64,000 bases of DNA, taken from NCBI GenBank assembly GCA_002842045.1, contig PHBX01000011.1, positions 62,001 to 126,000 of the forward strand, read 5' to 3'. The position numbers were made by a program, and so were the translations under genes. The notes below the pieces were generated by a model. The model saw only the letters and a program-made list of their open reading frames with translations, had not been told where the DNA came from and ran no database searches. Shown here piece after piece: positions 43,076-50,708 of this stretch; position 1 is the stretch's first letter, and the number at the start of each line of letters is the position of its first letter. The stretch comes from Chloroflexi bacterium HGW-Chloroflexi-3. Its GTDB lineage: Bacteria; Chloroflexota; Anaerolineae; Anaerolineales; Anaerolineaceae.

Positions 43076-44443
43076 ATGAGTCTGGAATTTATCAAACCAC
43101 TGCGAGAAAGGTTGCAACACCGGGATGGCGGGGAGGAAGTTGAACTACCGAGCCGGGATTCCCATGTGCGCAACAACCTGATCCTGCATTTGCACCCCAG
43201 CCGGGTACCGGCGCAAGCTTTGCGCTTCTCCTATACCTGGGGGCTGGGCGGGATCTCTGTCGTGCTGGTGCTATTACTGGGACTGACCGGTCTGCTGTTG
43301 ATGTTCCGCTATGACCCGCGCGTGGAATACGCATATGTCAGTATTCAACAACTGGAGACTGAGGTGATGTTCGGATCTTTCATCCGGGCAGTACACCACT
43401 GGTCAGCCAATTTTCTGGTAATTGCCAGCTTTTTACACCTGGTACGGGTTTTCCTGACCGGGTCATTTAAACAGGGAAGAAGCGTAAACTGGATCATCGG
43501 TTTGGTCCTGTTTGTGATTGTGTTGGCAGGGAATTTCACCGGTTATCTACTGCCGTGGGATCAACTCTCCTATTGGGCGATCACAGTCAGCACCAGCTTG
43601 ATGGTTTACATTCCACTGCTCGGGACAGCAGTGCGGAACTTCTTCCTTGGCGGACCTCAGGTCGGTCAGGCAGCCTTGAGTAATTTTTATGCATTGCATG
43701 TGGTCTTCATGCCAGCTTTGTTGTTGGGTTTTATGGCGTACCACCTGTGGAAAGTGCGTAAGAACTGCGGTATTTCACAACCGTTGCTCAAAGAAGGCGA
43801 GAAACCTAAGTTCAAATCCACCAATCCATACCTGGTCAACATTGAACTGGCAGCTGTGATGATGGTGCTGGTGGTGGTCGGGTTATACGCAATGTTCAAC
43901 CCAGCGCCGCTGGGATCGATTGCCAACCCGATGGTGTCCCCCAACCCGGCCAAAGCCGCATGGTACTTCCTGGGCTTGCAGGAGTTACTGCTGCACATGC
44001 ACCCATTGGCGGTGATGATCATCCTGGGACTGGCGGTGGTTACTCTGGCGATCACCCCCTGGATCGATCGTGATTTCCGTGATATCGGCATTTACTTCCG
44101 CTCGGCGATTGGCAAACGGGCTGCTGTATTTGGATCCCTGCTGGCGGTGTATCTGGTGCCTTTGGCGGTCATTCTGGATGAGTTCTGGTATGACGTGCCG
44201 GGTTGGTTGCCGGGTGTGCATACGAACATCACTGTAGGTGTTATCCCCTTCCTGATCACAATCTCCGTTTTTATGGGGATCTACTTCCTTTTGAAAAGCG
44301 GTTTGTTATTCAAAAATGAAAAGACCAACCACAGCGAAGCCTTGCTGGGCGTTTTCTCATTCATGATGACCGGGTTAATTCTATTAACAATTGTTGGCAT
44401 ATACTTCCGCGGCCAGAATATGGCGCTCGTATTGCCATTCTAA
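43076..44443 (+). CDS. Cytochrome b of a Rieske/cytochrome b complex (b6-like, fused)
   Basis: Membrane quinol-oxidising subunit of 455 residues. The four heme b ligands are His107/His121 and His208/His223 (AVHHWSANFL, ASFLHLVRVF, YALHVVFMP, AYHLWKV). The second pair has 14 intervening residues, as in b6-type rather than mitochondrial-type cytochromes. The C-terminal half corresponds to subunit IV and keeps the Qo-site helix, but the PEWY signature reads KAAWYFLGLQELL. Extra helices follow, with about ten membrane spans in total. AAGGAAG precedes the ATG. The next gene is the Rieske protein and multiheme cytochromes follow. Confidence 0.92.
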   Translation: MSLEFIKPLRERLQHRDGGEEVELPSRDSHVRNNLILHLHPSRVPAQALRFSYTWGLGGISVVLVLLLGLTGLLLMFRYDPRVEYAYVSIQQLETEVMFGSFIRAVHHWSANFLVIASFLHLVRVFLTGSFKQGRSVNWIIGLVLFVIVLAGNFTGYLLPWDQLSYWAITVSTSLMVYIPLLGTAVRNFFLGGPQVGQAALSNFYALHVVFMPALLLGFMAYHLWKVRKNCGISQPLLKEGEKPKFKSTNPYLVNIELAAVMMVLVVVGLYAMFNPAPLGSIANPMVSPNPAKAAWYFLGLQELLLHMHPLAVMIILGLAVVTLAITPWIDRDFRDIGIYFRSAIGKRAAVFGSLLAVYLVPLAVILDEFWYDVPGWLPGVHTNITVGVIPFLITISVFMGIYFLLKSGLLFKNEKTNHSEALLGVFSFMMTGLILLTIVGIYFRGQNMALVLPF

Positions 44444-44461
44444 GCATCTGGGAGCAGTGAC

Positions 44462-44986
44462 ATGAAAAAAATGAATGAACAAAATCCTGAAAAGGATGGG
44501 TTAAGCGTATCAAAAAATGTCAGCCGGAGGGACTTTCTGAACATCAGTCTGAAAGCGCTGGGGGGTCTGGCTGCCATTGAACTGGGTGTTGCCGGGATCC
44601 TCTTCCTGCGATCGCGCAGTCTGGCTGGTGAGTTTGGCGGGGTGATGACCATTGGGAAGATCGAAGGTTTTGTTCCGGGGTCTGTTGTGGAGATCGAAGA
44701 TGGCAATTTCTATCTAATCTGCACGGAAGATGGCGGATTTATGGCAGTTTACCGGCGCTGCCCACATCTGGGCTGCACAGTCAAATGGATGGAAAATGAA
44801 CAAAAATTCCTGTGCCCCTGTCATTCCGCCACTTTTGCCAAAACCGGTGATTTCAACAATAAACTGGTGGCTCGTGCATTGGATTATTTTCCGGTTTCTT
44901 TTGATAAGGGTATGGTGAAAGTGGATACCACCGCTCCGATTGTACGTGAACAGCATCTACCACAACATGTCAGCTACCCGGGTTAA
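44462..44986 (+). CDS. Rieske [2Fe-2S] iron-sulfur protein
   Basis: High-potential Rieske subunit of 174 residues that takes the first electron from quinol at cytochrome b. Cluster ligands are Cys100 and His102 in CPHLGC and Cys118 and His121 in CPCHSATF; Cys105 and Cys120 form the usual disulfide. The N-terminus has SRRDFLNISLKALGGLAAIE, a Tat-like signal that also serves as the membrane anchor. The gene begins 18 bp after the cytochrome b stop with GGGAG upstream, and is followed within 25 bp by the six-heme cytochrome. Confidence 0.93.
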   Translation: MKKMNEQNPEKDGLSVSKNVSRRDFLNISLKALGGLAAIELGVAGILFLRSRSLAGEFGGVMTIGKIEGFVPGSVVEIEDGNFYLICTEDGGFMAVYRRCPHLGCTVKWMENEQKFLCPCHSATFAKTGDFNNKLVARALDYFPVSFDKGMVKVDTTAPIVREQHLPQHVSYPG

Positions 44987-45008
44987 GACGAGAGAGAAGG
45001 AGTATCGG

Positions 45009-45923
45009 ATGGATAAAACAAAAATAATCAGTCTGGCAGCTTTGCTCGTCCTGGTGATTGCCCTGCCGGTGTATGGATTTATGGAAAAAGACCGCATGGA
45101 ACGAACACGGGCTGCGCTGAATGACCAATTCATGATGGATGGTATTGAAATTTATGTGCAGAACTGCGCTGGTTGTCATGGGAATGCCGGTGAAGGTGTG
45201 GGCATGGTTCCGGGGCTTAATCGTGAAGCTTTAATCGAAGCGCGCTCAGATCTGCTGTTCAAATCCATTGCCCGGGCTACACATGGCAGAGCAATGGCAT
45301 CCTGGCATATTGATGAAGGTGGCATCTTAAGCGATTATCAGCTGAATGAAGTGGTCACCATGATCCAGAAAGCAGATTGGATGGTGGTAGCCCAGGTGGC
45401 CGCCGTTCGAGGTCCCAGCCAGCCTTTTGTTGCCGAAGGAGAGGGTGGGGTTGCCTATATGAATGTGGAGGATATTGATGATCCTCATCATTGCGCCACC
45501 TGTCACGAAGAGCCCGAGATTCATGCTGACCAGTTTGGTGTCAACTGTGCTCGCTGTCATAGTGCTACTGCCTGGGCGCCTGCTGTCTTAACCAGCCATA
45601 TCTTCCTGATGGATCATGGTGGCAAGGGTGAAGTTTCCTGCCAGACCTGCCACCCGGTAAAATATGGCGTTTATGATTGCTATGCCTGCCATGAAAACCA
45701 CCAGTTTGAAGAGATGAAAGAAGTGCACCTGGCTGAAGAAATTAAAGAATTTGACAATTGTGCTGCCTGCCATCCCACCGGTGTGGAGGGTGAAGGCGGA
45801 CGACTGATCGAAGAGAATCCCGGCTTAAAGTATCCACTCAGTTTGGAAGAAAAAGCCAGCCTGGTGAATGATGCCAGTTTGTTGAAAATTCAACCCTCAA
45901 CAGTGGAGGGGATAAAACCATGA
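45009..45923 (+). CDS. Six-heme c-type cytochrome
   Basis: Exported, probably membrane-anchored cytochrome of about 304 residues. The N-terminal hydrophobic segment (KIISLAALLVLVIALPVYGF) is a signal or anchor. The first heme (CAGCH) sits in a class I cytochrome c domain with a likely Met ligand in GRAMASWH. Five further CXXCH motifs follow: CATCH, CARCH, CQTCH, CYACH and CAACH, with interspersed His that can be distal ligands. AGAAGGAG precedes ATG 45009; an upstream in-frame start would overlap the Rieske gene and is not needed. It is the likely first acceptor from the Rieske protein. Confidence 0.88.
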   Translation: MDKTKIISLAALLVLVIALPVYGFMEKDRMERTRAALNDQFMMDGIEIYVQNCAGCHGNAGEGVGMVPGLNREALIEARSDLLFKSIARATHGRAMASWHIDEGGILSDYQLNEVVTMIQKADWMVVAQVAAVRGPSQPFVAEGEGGVAYMNVEDIDDPHHCATCHEEPEIHADQFGVNCARCHSATAWAPAVLTSHIFLMDHGGKGEVSCQTCHPVKYGVYDCYACHENHQFEEMKEVHLAEEIKEFDNCAACHPTGVEGEGGRLIEENPGLKYPLSLEEKASLVNDASLLKIQPSTVEGIKP

Positions 45924-45983
45924 GGTTTAACAATTGGGTTGCCTTGAATCAGGTTATGGGAAAGCAACTCAGGAAGGAGGCTT

Positions 45984-47153
45984 ATGCTTAAACGCTTGTG
46001 GCTCCGGCAGAGCTGGTGGGTGCGCGCTATTATTATTTTTTGTATGGTATTGGGTGCCAGTGGTGCTTATTATGTTAAATCATACGCATCTTACCTGCTC
46101 AGCCCGGGCGAATTATCCAATATGGAAGCAGAAGAAGTGATGTTAGGCGGGGTCAAATCACATGCCGAGCTGGAGCGCCAGTGTTCTCACTGCCATGCCC
46201 CAATCCACTGTGTGACAGACACGCGTTGCCAGGATTGTCATTTTGAGATTGAACAGGATCGGCTGGATGTCACCACCATCCATGGCCGCCTGCCTGGGGT
46301 CTCCAAATGCCAGACCTGTCACCCGGAGCATCAGGGTCATGATGCCGATCTGACCGTCTTTGCTTTTCCCAATATCGATCACTACGCCATGACCGGATTT
46401 TCCATCCAGGCGCACGTGACCAATAAAGACGGCAAAAAATTTACCTGCACTACCTGCCACACGAAAGTGCGTGACATCATTGAAACCATCGATTGTGTGC
46501 AGTGTCATTCAGCTGAAAAACATGACGAATTAGCAGCGCATATTGAAGAATTCGGAATTGGCTGTATTGAGTGTCATGATGGTCAGGACAGGATGATCAA
46601 CGGGTTTGACCATGAACCAATTTTCTCCCTGCAAGCCGGGCATGCTGAACTGGCATGTGCGGATTGTCACATCGAGAAAAAATATGTCGGTATGGGAACC
46701 ACCTGCAGCACCTGCCATCTTGACCCCGATTTACATGTAGGGGTATTTGGTACTACTTGTGAGTACTGCCATACGGTAGAAGCCTGGTCACCTGCTATTC
46801 TCACCCAGCATAAATTTGAACTCAAACATGGCAACGAAGAAATCAGTGCCTGCGAAACCTGTCATGGTGGTAACTACACTGAATATCCGTGTGGCACCTG
46901 TCATAATGCTGGTGAAATGATCAGTGTTCATTTCTCTCTCGGTATTCATGTCATCCAGGATTGTATATCCTGTCACCCTACCGGGCGAGGGAAGGCAGTT
47001 ATGCCAGGGCAACAAGTTGGAGAAGCAGAGCAAATCGGGCAGAATGCCACTGAGAATACCCAACCCAATTTGTCTGCGCCGATCATTATTACACAACCAA
47101 CGGAAAAACCGGTTCAACAACAGAACCAAGGTCCGGATCAAACCAATCCATAA
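45984..47153 (+). CDS. Twelve-heme c-type cytochrome
   Basis: Membrane-anchored multiheme cytochrome of 389 residues. One N-terminal helix (WWVRAIIIFCMVLGASGAYY) anchors it. Twelve CXXCH sites are present in order: CSHCH, CQDCH, CQTCH, CTTCH, CVQCH, CIECH, CADCH, CSTCH, CEYCH, CETCH, CGTCH and CISCH. The segment CHTVEAWSPAILTQHKFELK resembles CHSATAWAPAVLTSHIF of the six-heme neighbour, so the two share a repeated domain. The last 60 residues are Gln/Pro-rich and heme-free. AGGAAGGAGG precedes the ATG. It is placed between the 6- and 22-heme genes in one transcription unit. Confidence 0.9.
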   Translation: MLKRLWLRQSWWVRAIIIFCMVLGASGAYYVKSYASYLLSPGELSNMEAEEVMLGGVKSHAELERQCSHCHAPIHCVTDTRCQDCHFEIEQDRLDVTTIHGRLPGVSKCQTCHPEHQGHDADLTVFAFPNIDHYAMTGFSIQAHVTNKDGKKFTCTTCHTKVRDIIETIDCVQCHSAEKHDELAAHIEEFGIGCIECHDGQDRMINGFDHEPIFSLQAGHAELACADCHIEKKYVGMGTTCSTCHLDPDLHVGVFGTTCEYCHTVEAWSPAILTQHKFELKHGNEEISACETCHGGNYTEYPCGTCHNAGEMISVHFSLGIHVIQDCISCHPTGRGKAVMPGQQVGEAEQIGQNATENTQPNLSAPIIITQPTEKPVQQQNQGPDQTNP

Positions 47154-47197
47154 TCAGGAACTTACTGGGACGATAAGTCCGGAAAGGATGGGGATGT

Positions 47198-49360
47198 ATG
47201 AAACGAGGAATAAAAATACTGATAATGTTGAATGTGATCATGTTCTTGATTCTGGCAGGTCTATTCTTCCTGGCAGAGACATATCCATTCAGCCCGGGTG
47301 ATCCGCTGTTCGCGCTGCAAAGCACTGCGGAGAGCAGCCGGGTGAAACTGGCGAAAAATCCAGAAAAGCGGGTTGAAATGAGTTTTGAACTGGTGGAACG
47401 TCGTCTGGCTGACCTGGCGATGGTTAGTGATCCGGATAAGGTAAAGCCAGCCGTGGAAGCATTTGATCAGGTGCTGACCCAGGCAATCATCAGCATTCAA
47501 GCTGTCAGCGAAGAAGAAGCTGCCAATTATTACCAGGAAGTCCAAACGCTATTGTTGCGGGTTGATCTGGTTTTGGGATCAGTAGAAAAAAATATTGAAC
47601 ATGAGCATCTGGCTGCCCTGCATGAAAAAGTGGCGATTTTACAAAGTGCCACAACGCCGCTCGAGATTCAAAAATTGGCTTTGGAACAGACTTTACCTTC
47701 CATCATTGCTCCTAAAGCAGTTCCGTTTCTCAGTCAGGACGTGGATCATATCGATTTCACCCTGACGGATGCGCACGAAAACCTGGAATGTGAGCAATGT
47801 CATGCCAACGGTGTCTACGTCGATACTGCCACGGAATGTTCCAGTTGCCATATTCGCGAGGAGGTGATTGCATTATTATCTGAAGCGGAGGATTGTGAGA
47901 TCAAGCGCAGTGAGCGTGTGTATCCATACCACTTTAAAGGCGAATGTTCAGATTGCCATGAACCGATCACCTGGGATCCAAAAGAGTTTGACCACCGTGG
48001 CATTTATGACTGTATCTCCTGCCATTATGATGATTATCCACAGGATGAGGAAGTGATTGCAATGGGATCAGTGAATTTTATTGGACTGGCTACGGATAAA
48101 ATAAAAACCACAATCGAACCACATTATCCTGGTGATTGCATCAGCTGCCATACCGATACGGAAGATTGGGCTGAATACAATTATGATCACCAGTTGGATA
48201 CCTGCGAAAGCTGCCATGGCAGCCGGGGTTTCATTGAAGAAATGAACAGAAAGGTTCATGAGTGTACCCGTGAACAGACCTGTGAAAGCTGTCATCAGTA
48301 CGAAAAACATCCTTCTTATTATGAAGGAATTGCCTGTATAACCTGTCATCAGGACGTGAAAGAATGGTTGCCAGCAAATTTGGATCATCAAAAATTACCA
48401 AATTGTGTAACCTGTCACGAGAAAGACAAACCGGAAGAAGATCATTATAAAAGCAATTGCAGCACCTGCCATTTCACTGGAAATTGGAAAACATTAGCGT
48501 TGGATCACACCACAAAAGCTGATTGTAAATCCTGCCATACGCAGCCAGTTAACCATAGAGCCGGTGAATTTGTGGGTCAATGTGTTTCCTGTCACACACT
48601 AAAAAGATGGAAACCTACTACCTTTAATCACACTCTGAGCAATTGCAGTACCTGTCATGTCAGTCCTGTCAGTCATTATCCAGCCCAGTGCAGTGCCTGT
48701 CATGTCTCAAATTCCTGGTTGAAGATTTCTGTCAATCATGCTGGTATGAATGTGTGTACGGATTGTCACAACAAACCAACGAACCATTATGCGGGATTGT
48801 GTACCGATTGCCACATTTCAAGCACATGGTATACAGAAACCTATCATAATAGCTATTCAACAGTGTGCGGAAATTGTCATATGGCACCAATTGCTCATTT
48901 TCCTGGTACATGTGAATCCTGTCATACAAACACTGATAATTGGAGTTCAAGCTTCAATCATTCCTCCACTTCGTATACTTGCAGCACCTGTCATCCGAAA
49001 CCATATGGGCACTGGTCAGGGGAATGTTCCAATTGTCACTTTACAGATTCCTGGTCGAATATATCATTTGATCACACTGGTTTTACTCTGTGTAACTCAT
49101 GTCATTTACGTCCTGTCGGACATCCACGTGGGCAATGTTTTCAATGTCACAACACTTATACATGGGAAGTTCCACCAACACCAACGCCACTACCGACCAA
49201 CACACCATTACCGACTTTCACCCCAACCAATACACCATTACCAACCTTTATACCGACATTCACACCAGAACCAACATTGGAACCGACTGCGACACCAGAT
49301 CCCACGGAGACGCCAGAACCGACATCGGAACCAGATTCAATCGATACTGTTGAACCTTAA
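47198..49360 (+). CDS. 22-heme c-type cytochrome with N-terminal DUF5667 domain and Pro/Thr-rich tail
   Basis: Very large multiheme cytochrome of 720 residues. A membrane helix (ILIMLNVIMFLILAGLFFLA) is followed by a DUF5667-like region (PGDPLFALQSTAESSRVKLA, then VERRLADLAMV) to about residue 170. From about residue 190 there are 22 CXXCH motifs, starting CEQCH, CSSCH, CSDCH and ending CNSCH, CFQCH. Spacing is tight in the C-terminal two thirds, where CxxCH units alternate with short DH/NH segments that supply distal His. The last 65 residues are a Pro/Thr repeat (TPLPTNTPLPTFTPTNTPLP), resembling wall-spanning linkers of this phylum. It probably acts as a conductive filament or surface terminal of the chain. 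Confidence 0.9.
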   Translation: MKRGIKILIMLNVIMFLILAGLFFLAETYPFSPGDPLFALQSTAESSRVKLAKNPEKRVEMSFELVERRLADLAMVSDPDKVKPAVEAFDQVLTQAIISIQAVSEEEAANYYQEVQTLLLRVDLVLGSVEKNIEHEHLAALHEKVAILQSATTPLEIQKLALEQTLPSIIAPKAVPFLSQDVDHIDFTLTDAHENLECEQCHANGVYVDTATECSSCHIREEVIALLSEAEDCEIKRSERVYPYHFKGECSDCHEPITWDPKEFDHRGIYDCISCHYDDYPQDEEVIAMGSVNFIGLATDKIKTTIEPHYPGDCISCHTDTEDWAEYNYDHQLDTCESCHGSRGFIEEMNRKVHECTREQTCESCHQYEKHPSYYEGIACITCHQDVKEWLPANLDHQKLPNCVTCHEKDKPEEDHYKSNCSTCHFTGNWKTLALDHTTKADCKSCHTQPVNHRAGEFVGQCVSCHTLKRWKPTTFNHTLSNCSTCHVSPVSHYPAQCSACHVSNSWLKISVNHAGMNVCTDCHNKPTNHYAGLCTDCHISSTWYTETYHNSYSTVCGNCHMAPIAHFPGTCESCHTNTDNWSSSFNHSSTSYTCSTCHPKPYGHWSGECSNCHFTDSWSNISFDHTGFTLCNSCHLRPVGHPRGQCFQCHNTYTWEVPPTPTPLPTNTPLPTFTPTNTPLPTFIPTFTPEPTLEPTATPDPTETPEPTSEPDSIDTVEP

Positions 49361-49406
49361 CTATCTATTAGAAATTTTTCCCTGAGGTGCTTGAGGGCAA
49401 GGACGG

Positions 49407-49457
49407 GTACGGGTGGGTTCTGAACCCACCCGTACGAGTTCAGAACCCACCCATACG
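49407..49457. repeat. GTACGGGTGGGTTC palindrome plus half copy
   Basis: GTACGGGTGGGTTC (49407-49420) and GAACCCACCCGTAC (49422-49435) pair with a single T between. A further half copy, TTCAGAACCCACCCATACG, follows at 49439-49457. The same family recurs at 50222-50250. The remainder of 49361-49534 shows nothing else. Confidence 0.65.
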
Positions 49458-49555
49458 AAATCTTATGGAATCGAGGTGGACTAATCAAAATTTAATTTAT
49501 AATATTTGAAAATTGAATAGGGAGGGGGCTATTAGTGCAATCAAGGACGGAATGC

Positions 49556-50162
49556 ATGAAAAGCGGAAAAATCATAATCATAGCCCCAATTGTTTTACTG
49601 TTATTAATTGTAGTCAACATAGTCGTTTTAGCGGAATTACATCCATATAGACCTGGTGATGCTTTTTTTGGGATTCAAAGCGCAGTGGAAAATACCCAAT
49701 TAAAGCTGATAAGCCATCCCCAAAAGCGCGTTGAGTTCAGCTTCGGGCTGGTCGAGCGTCGCCTGGCTGATCTCGAAATGATCGATCAGCAAGTGCAAGT
49801 GCAACCAGCCGTGGATGCTTTTGACCTGGCGATGACCAGTAAAAATAAAAATTGTATGGACTGTCACGCGGATGGGGAATATATGGACAAAGCCAGCGAG
49901 TGCTCCCAATGCCATGTGCTGGATGTGTATTTTGCCTCTAAACTGGGGACCGAATATTATCGACCTCAGTATCTGGAAGAAGATTACCCGTATCACTTTG
50001 GTGGGGATTGTAAATCCTGTCATCAGGCACCTGCCAATCATGCCAGTCAGGGATTCACTGCGCAATGCGGCACCTGTCACTCCAGCCCGGCCAACCAAGC
50101 ACCCCGGGCCCGGGGCACAATGTTCACAGTGCCATACGACTGATACGTGGGATATACCATAA
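49556..50162 (+). pseudogene. Decayed, shortened paralogue of the 22-heme cytochrome
   Basis: The first 90 residues parallel the 22-heme protein: MKSGKIIIIAPIVLLLLIVV, then ELHPYRPGDAFFGIQSAVEN and VEFSFGLVERRLADLEMID. About 100 residues of the DUF5667 region are missing, and heme motifs CMDCH, CSQCH, CKSCH and CGTCH follow. At the G/C run 50101-50116 the frame shifts: the annotated frame ends at 50143, while the adjacent frame continues with CSQCHTTDTWDIP and a stop at 50162. One indel restores a five-heme protein, so this is either a recent pseudogene or a sequencing error. The tail region is duplicated downstream together with a palindrome. Confidence 0.65.
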
Positions 50163-50252
50163 TATCGTACGGGCGATTGGCCGATCGCCCCTACTGATAC
50201 ATGGGATATAGCGTAATTTTCGTACGGGCGGGTTCTGAACCCGCCCGTACTG
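50142..50252. repeat. Tandemly duplicated segment with GTACGGGCG palindromes
   Basis: GATACGTGGGATATACCATA (from 50142) and GATACATGGGATATAGCGTA (from 50196) are imperfect direct repeats, each running into CGTACGGGCG. The first palindrome centres on GGGCGATTGGCCGATCGCCC, the second is GTACGGGCGGGTTC/GAACCCGCCCGTAC at 50222-50250. Confidence 0.6.
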
Positions 50253-50255
50253 TTT

Positions 50256-50657
50256 TTATGAAGACAGTTGAAATGCATGCATGACGCGGTCTTTGACGAT
50301 AGCGTGATCGACGATGGGGGTGGGGTAATGTTTGCCAATGACACATCCGTATTGTTGTTGTACATCCATTGGCATGCTCCAGGGTTCATGGATGTTTTGT
50401 GTTGGCACGTTTGATAGTTCGGGTATCCATTGACGGATGAATTGTCCTTTTGGGTCAAATTTCTTGGATTGCAGGATAGGATTAAAGATACGGAAATAGG
50501 GAGCTGCATCGGTACCCACCCCGGCTGTCCATTGCCATCCACCGTTGTTGGCTGCCGGGTCTCCATCCACCAATTGCTGCATAAAGTATAGTTCACCCAA
50601 CTGCCAGTTGTGCAGCAGGTCTTTGGTCAGGAAGGAAGCCACGATCATACGGCGCAG
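50256..50657 (-). pseudogene. DNA photolyase C-terminal fragment
   Basis: The minus-strand frame from LRRM (50657) to the stop at 50256 encodes the C-terminal quarter of a cyclobutane-pyrimidine-dimer photolyase. It reads [60 protein letters not shown] and [17 protein letters not shown], all from the FAD-binding domain. Roughly 330 N-terminal residues, including the antenna domain and much of the FAD site, are absent, and an in-frame TGA lies shortly upstream. It is non-functional as a photolyase. It abuts the end of an ABC-transporter operon. Confidence 0.8.
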
Positions 50658-50708
50658 TTTGGGAATTTCGCTGGGAGATTGAATTGGGATTCCAATTCAA
50701 AGTTTGAT

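Noticed and set aside
49872..50162. Separate small cytochrome gene
   Set aside because: Its N-terminal part is out of frame with the heme motifs of the paralogue and only its last 16 residues look real; a frameshift in the longer gene explains it better.
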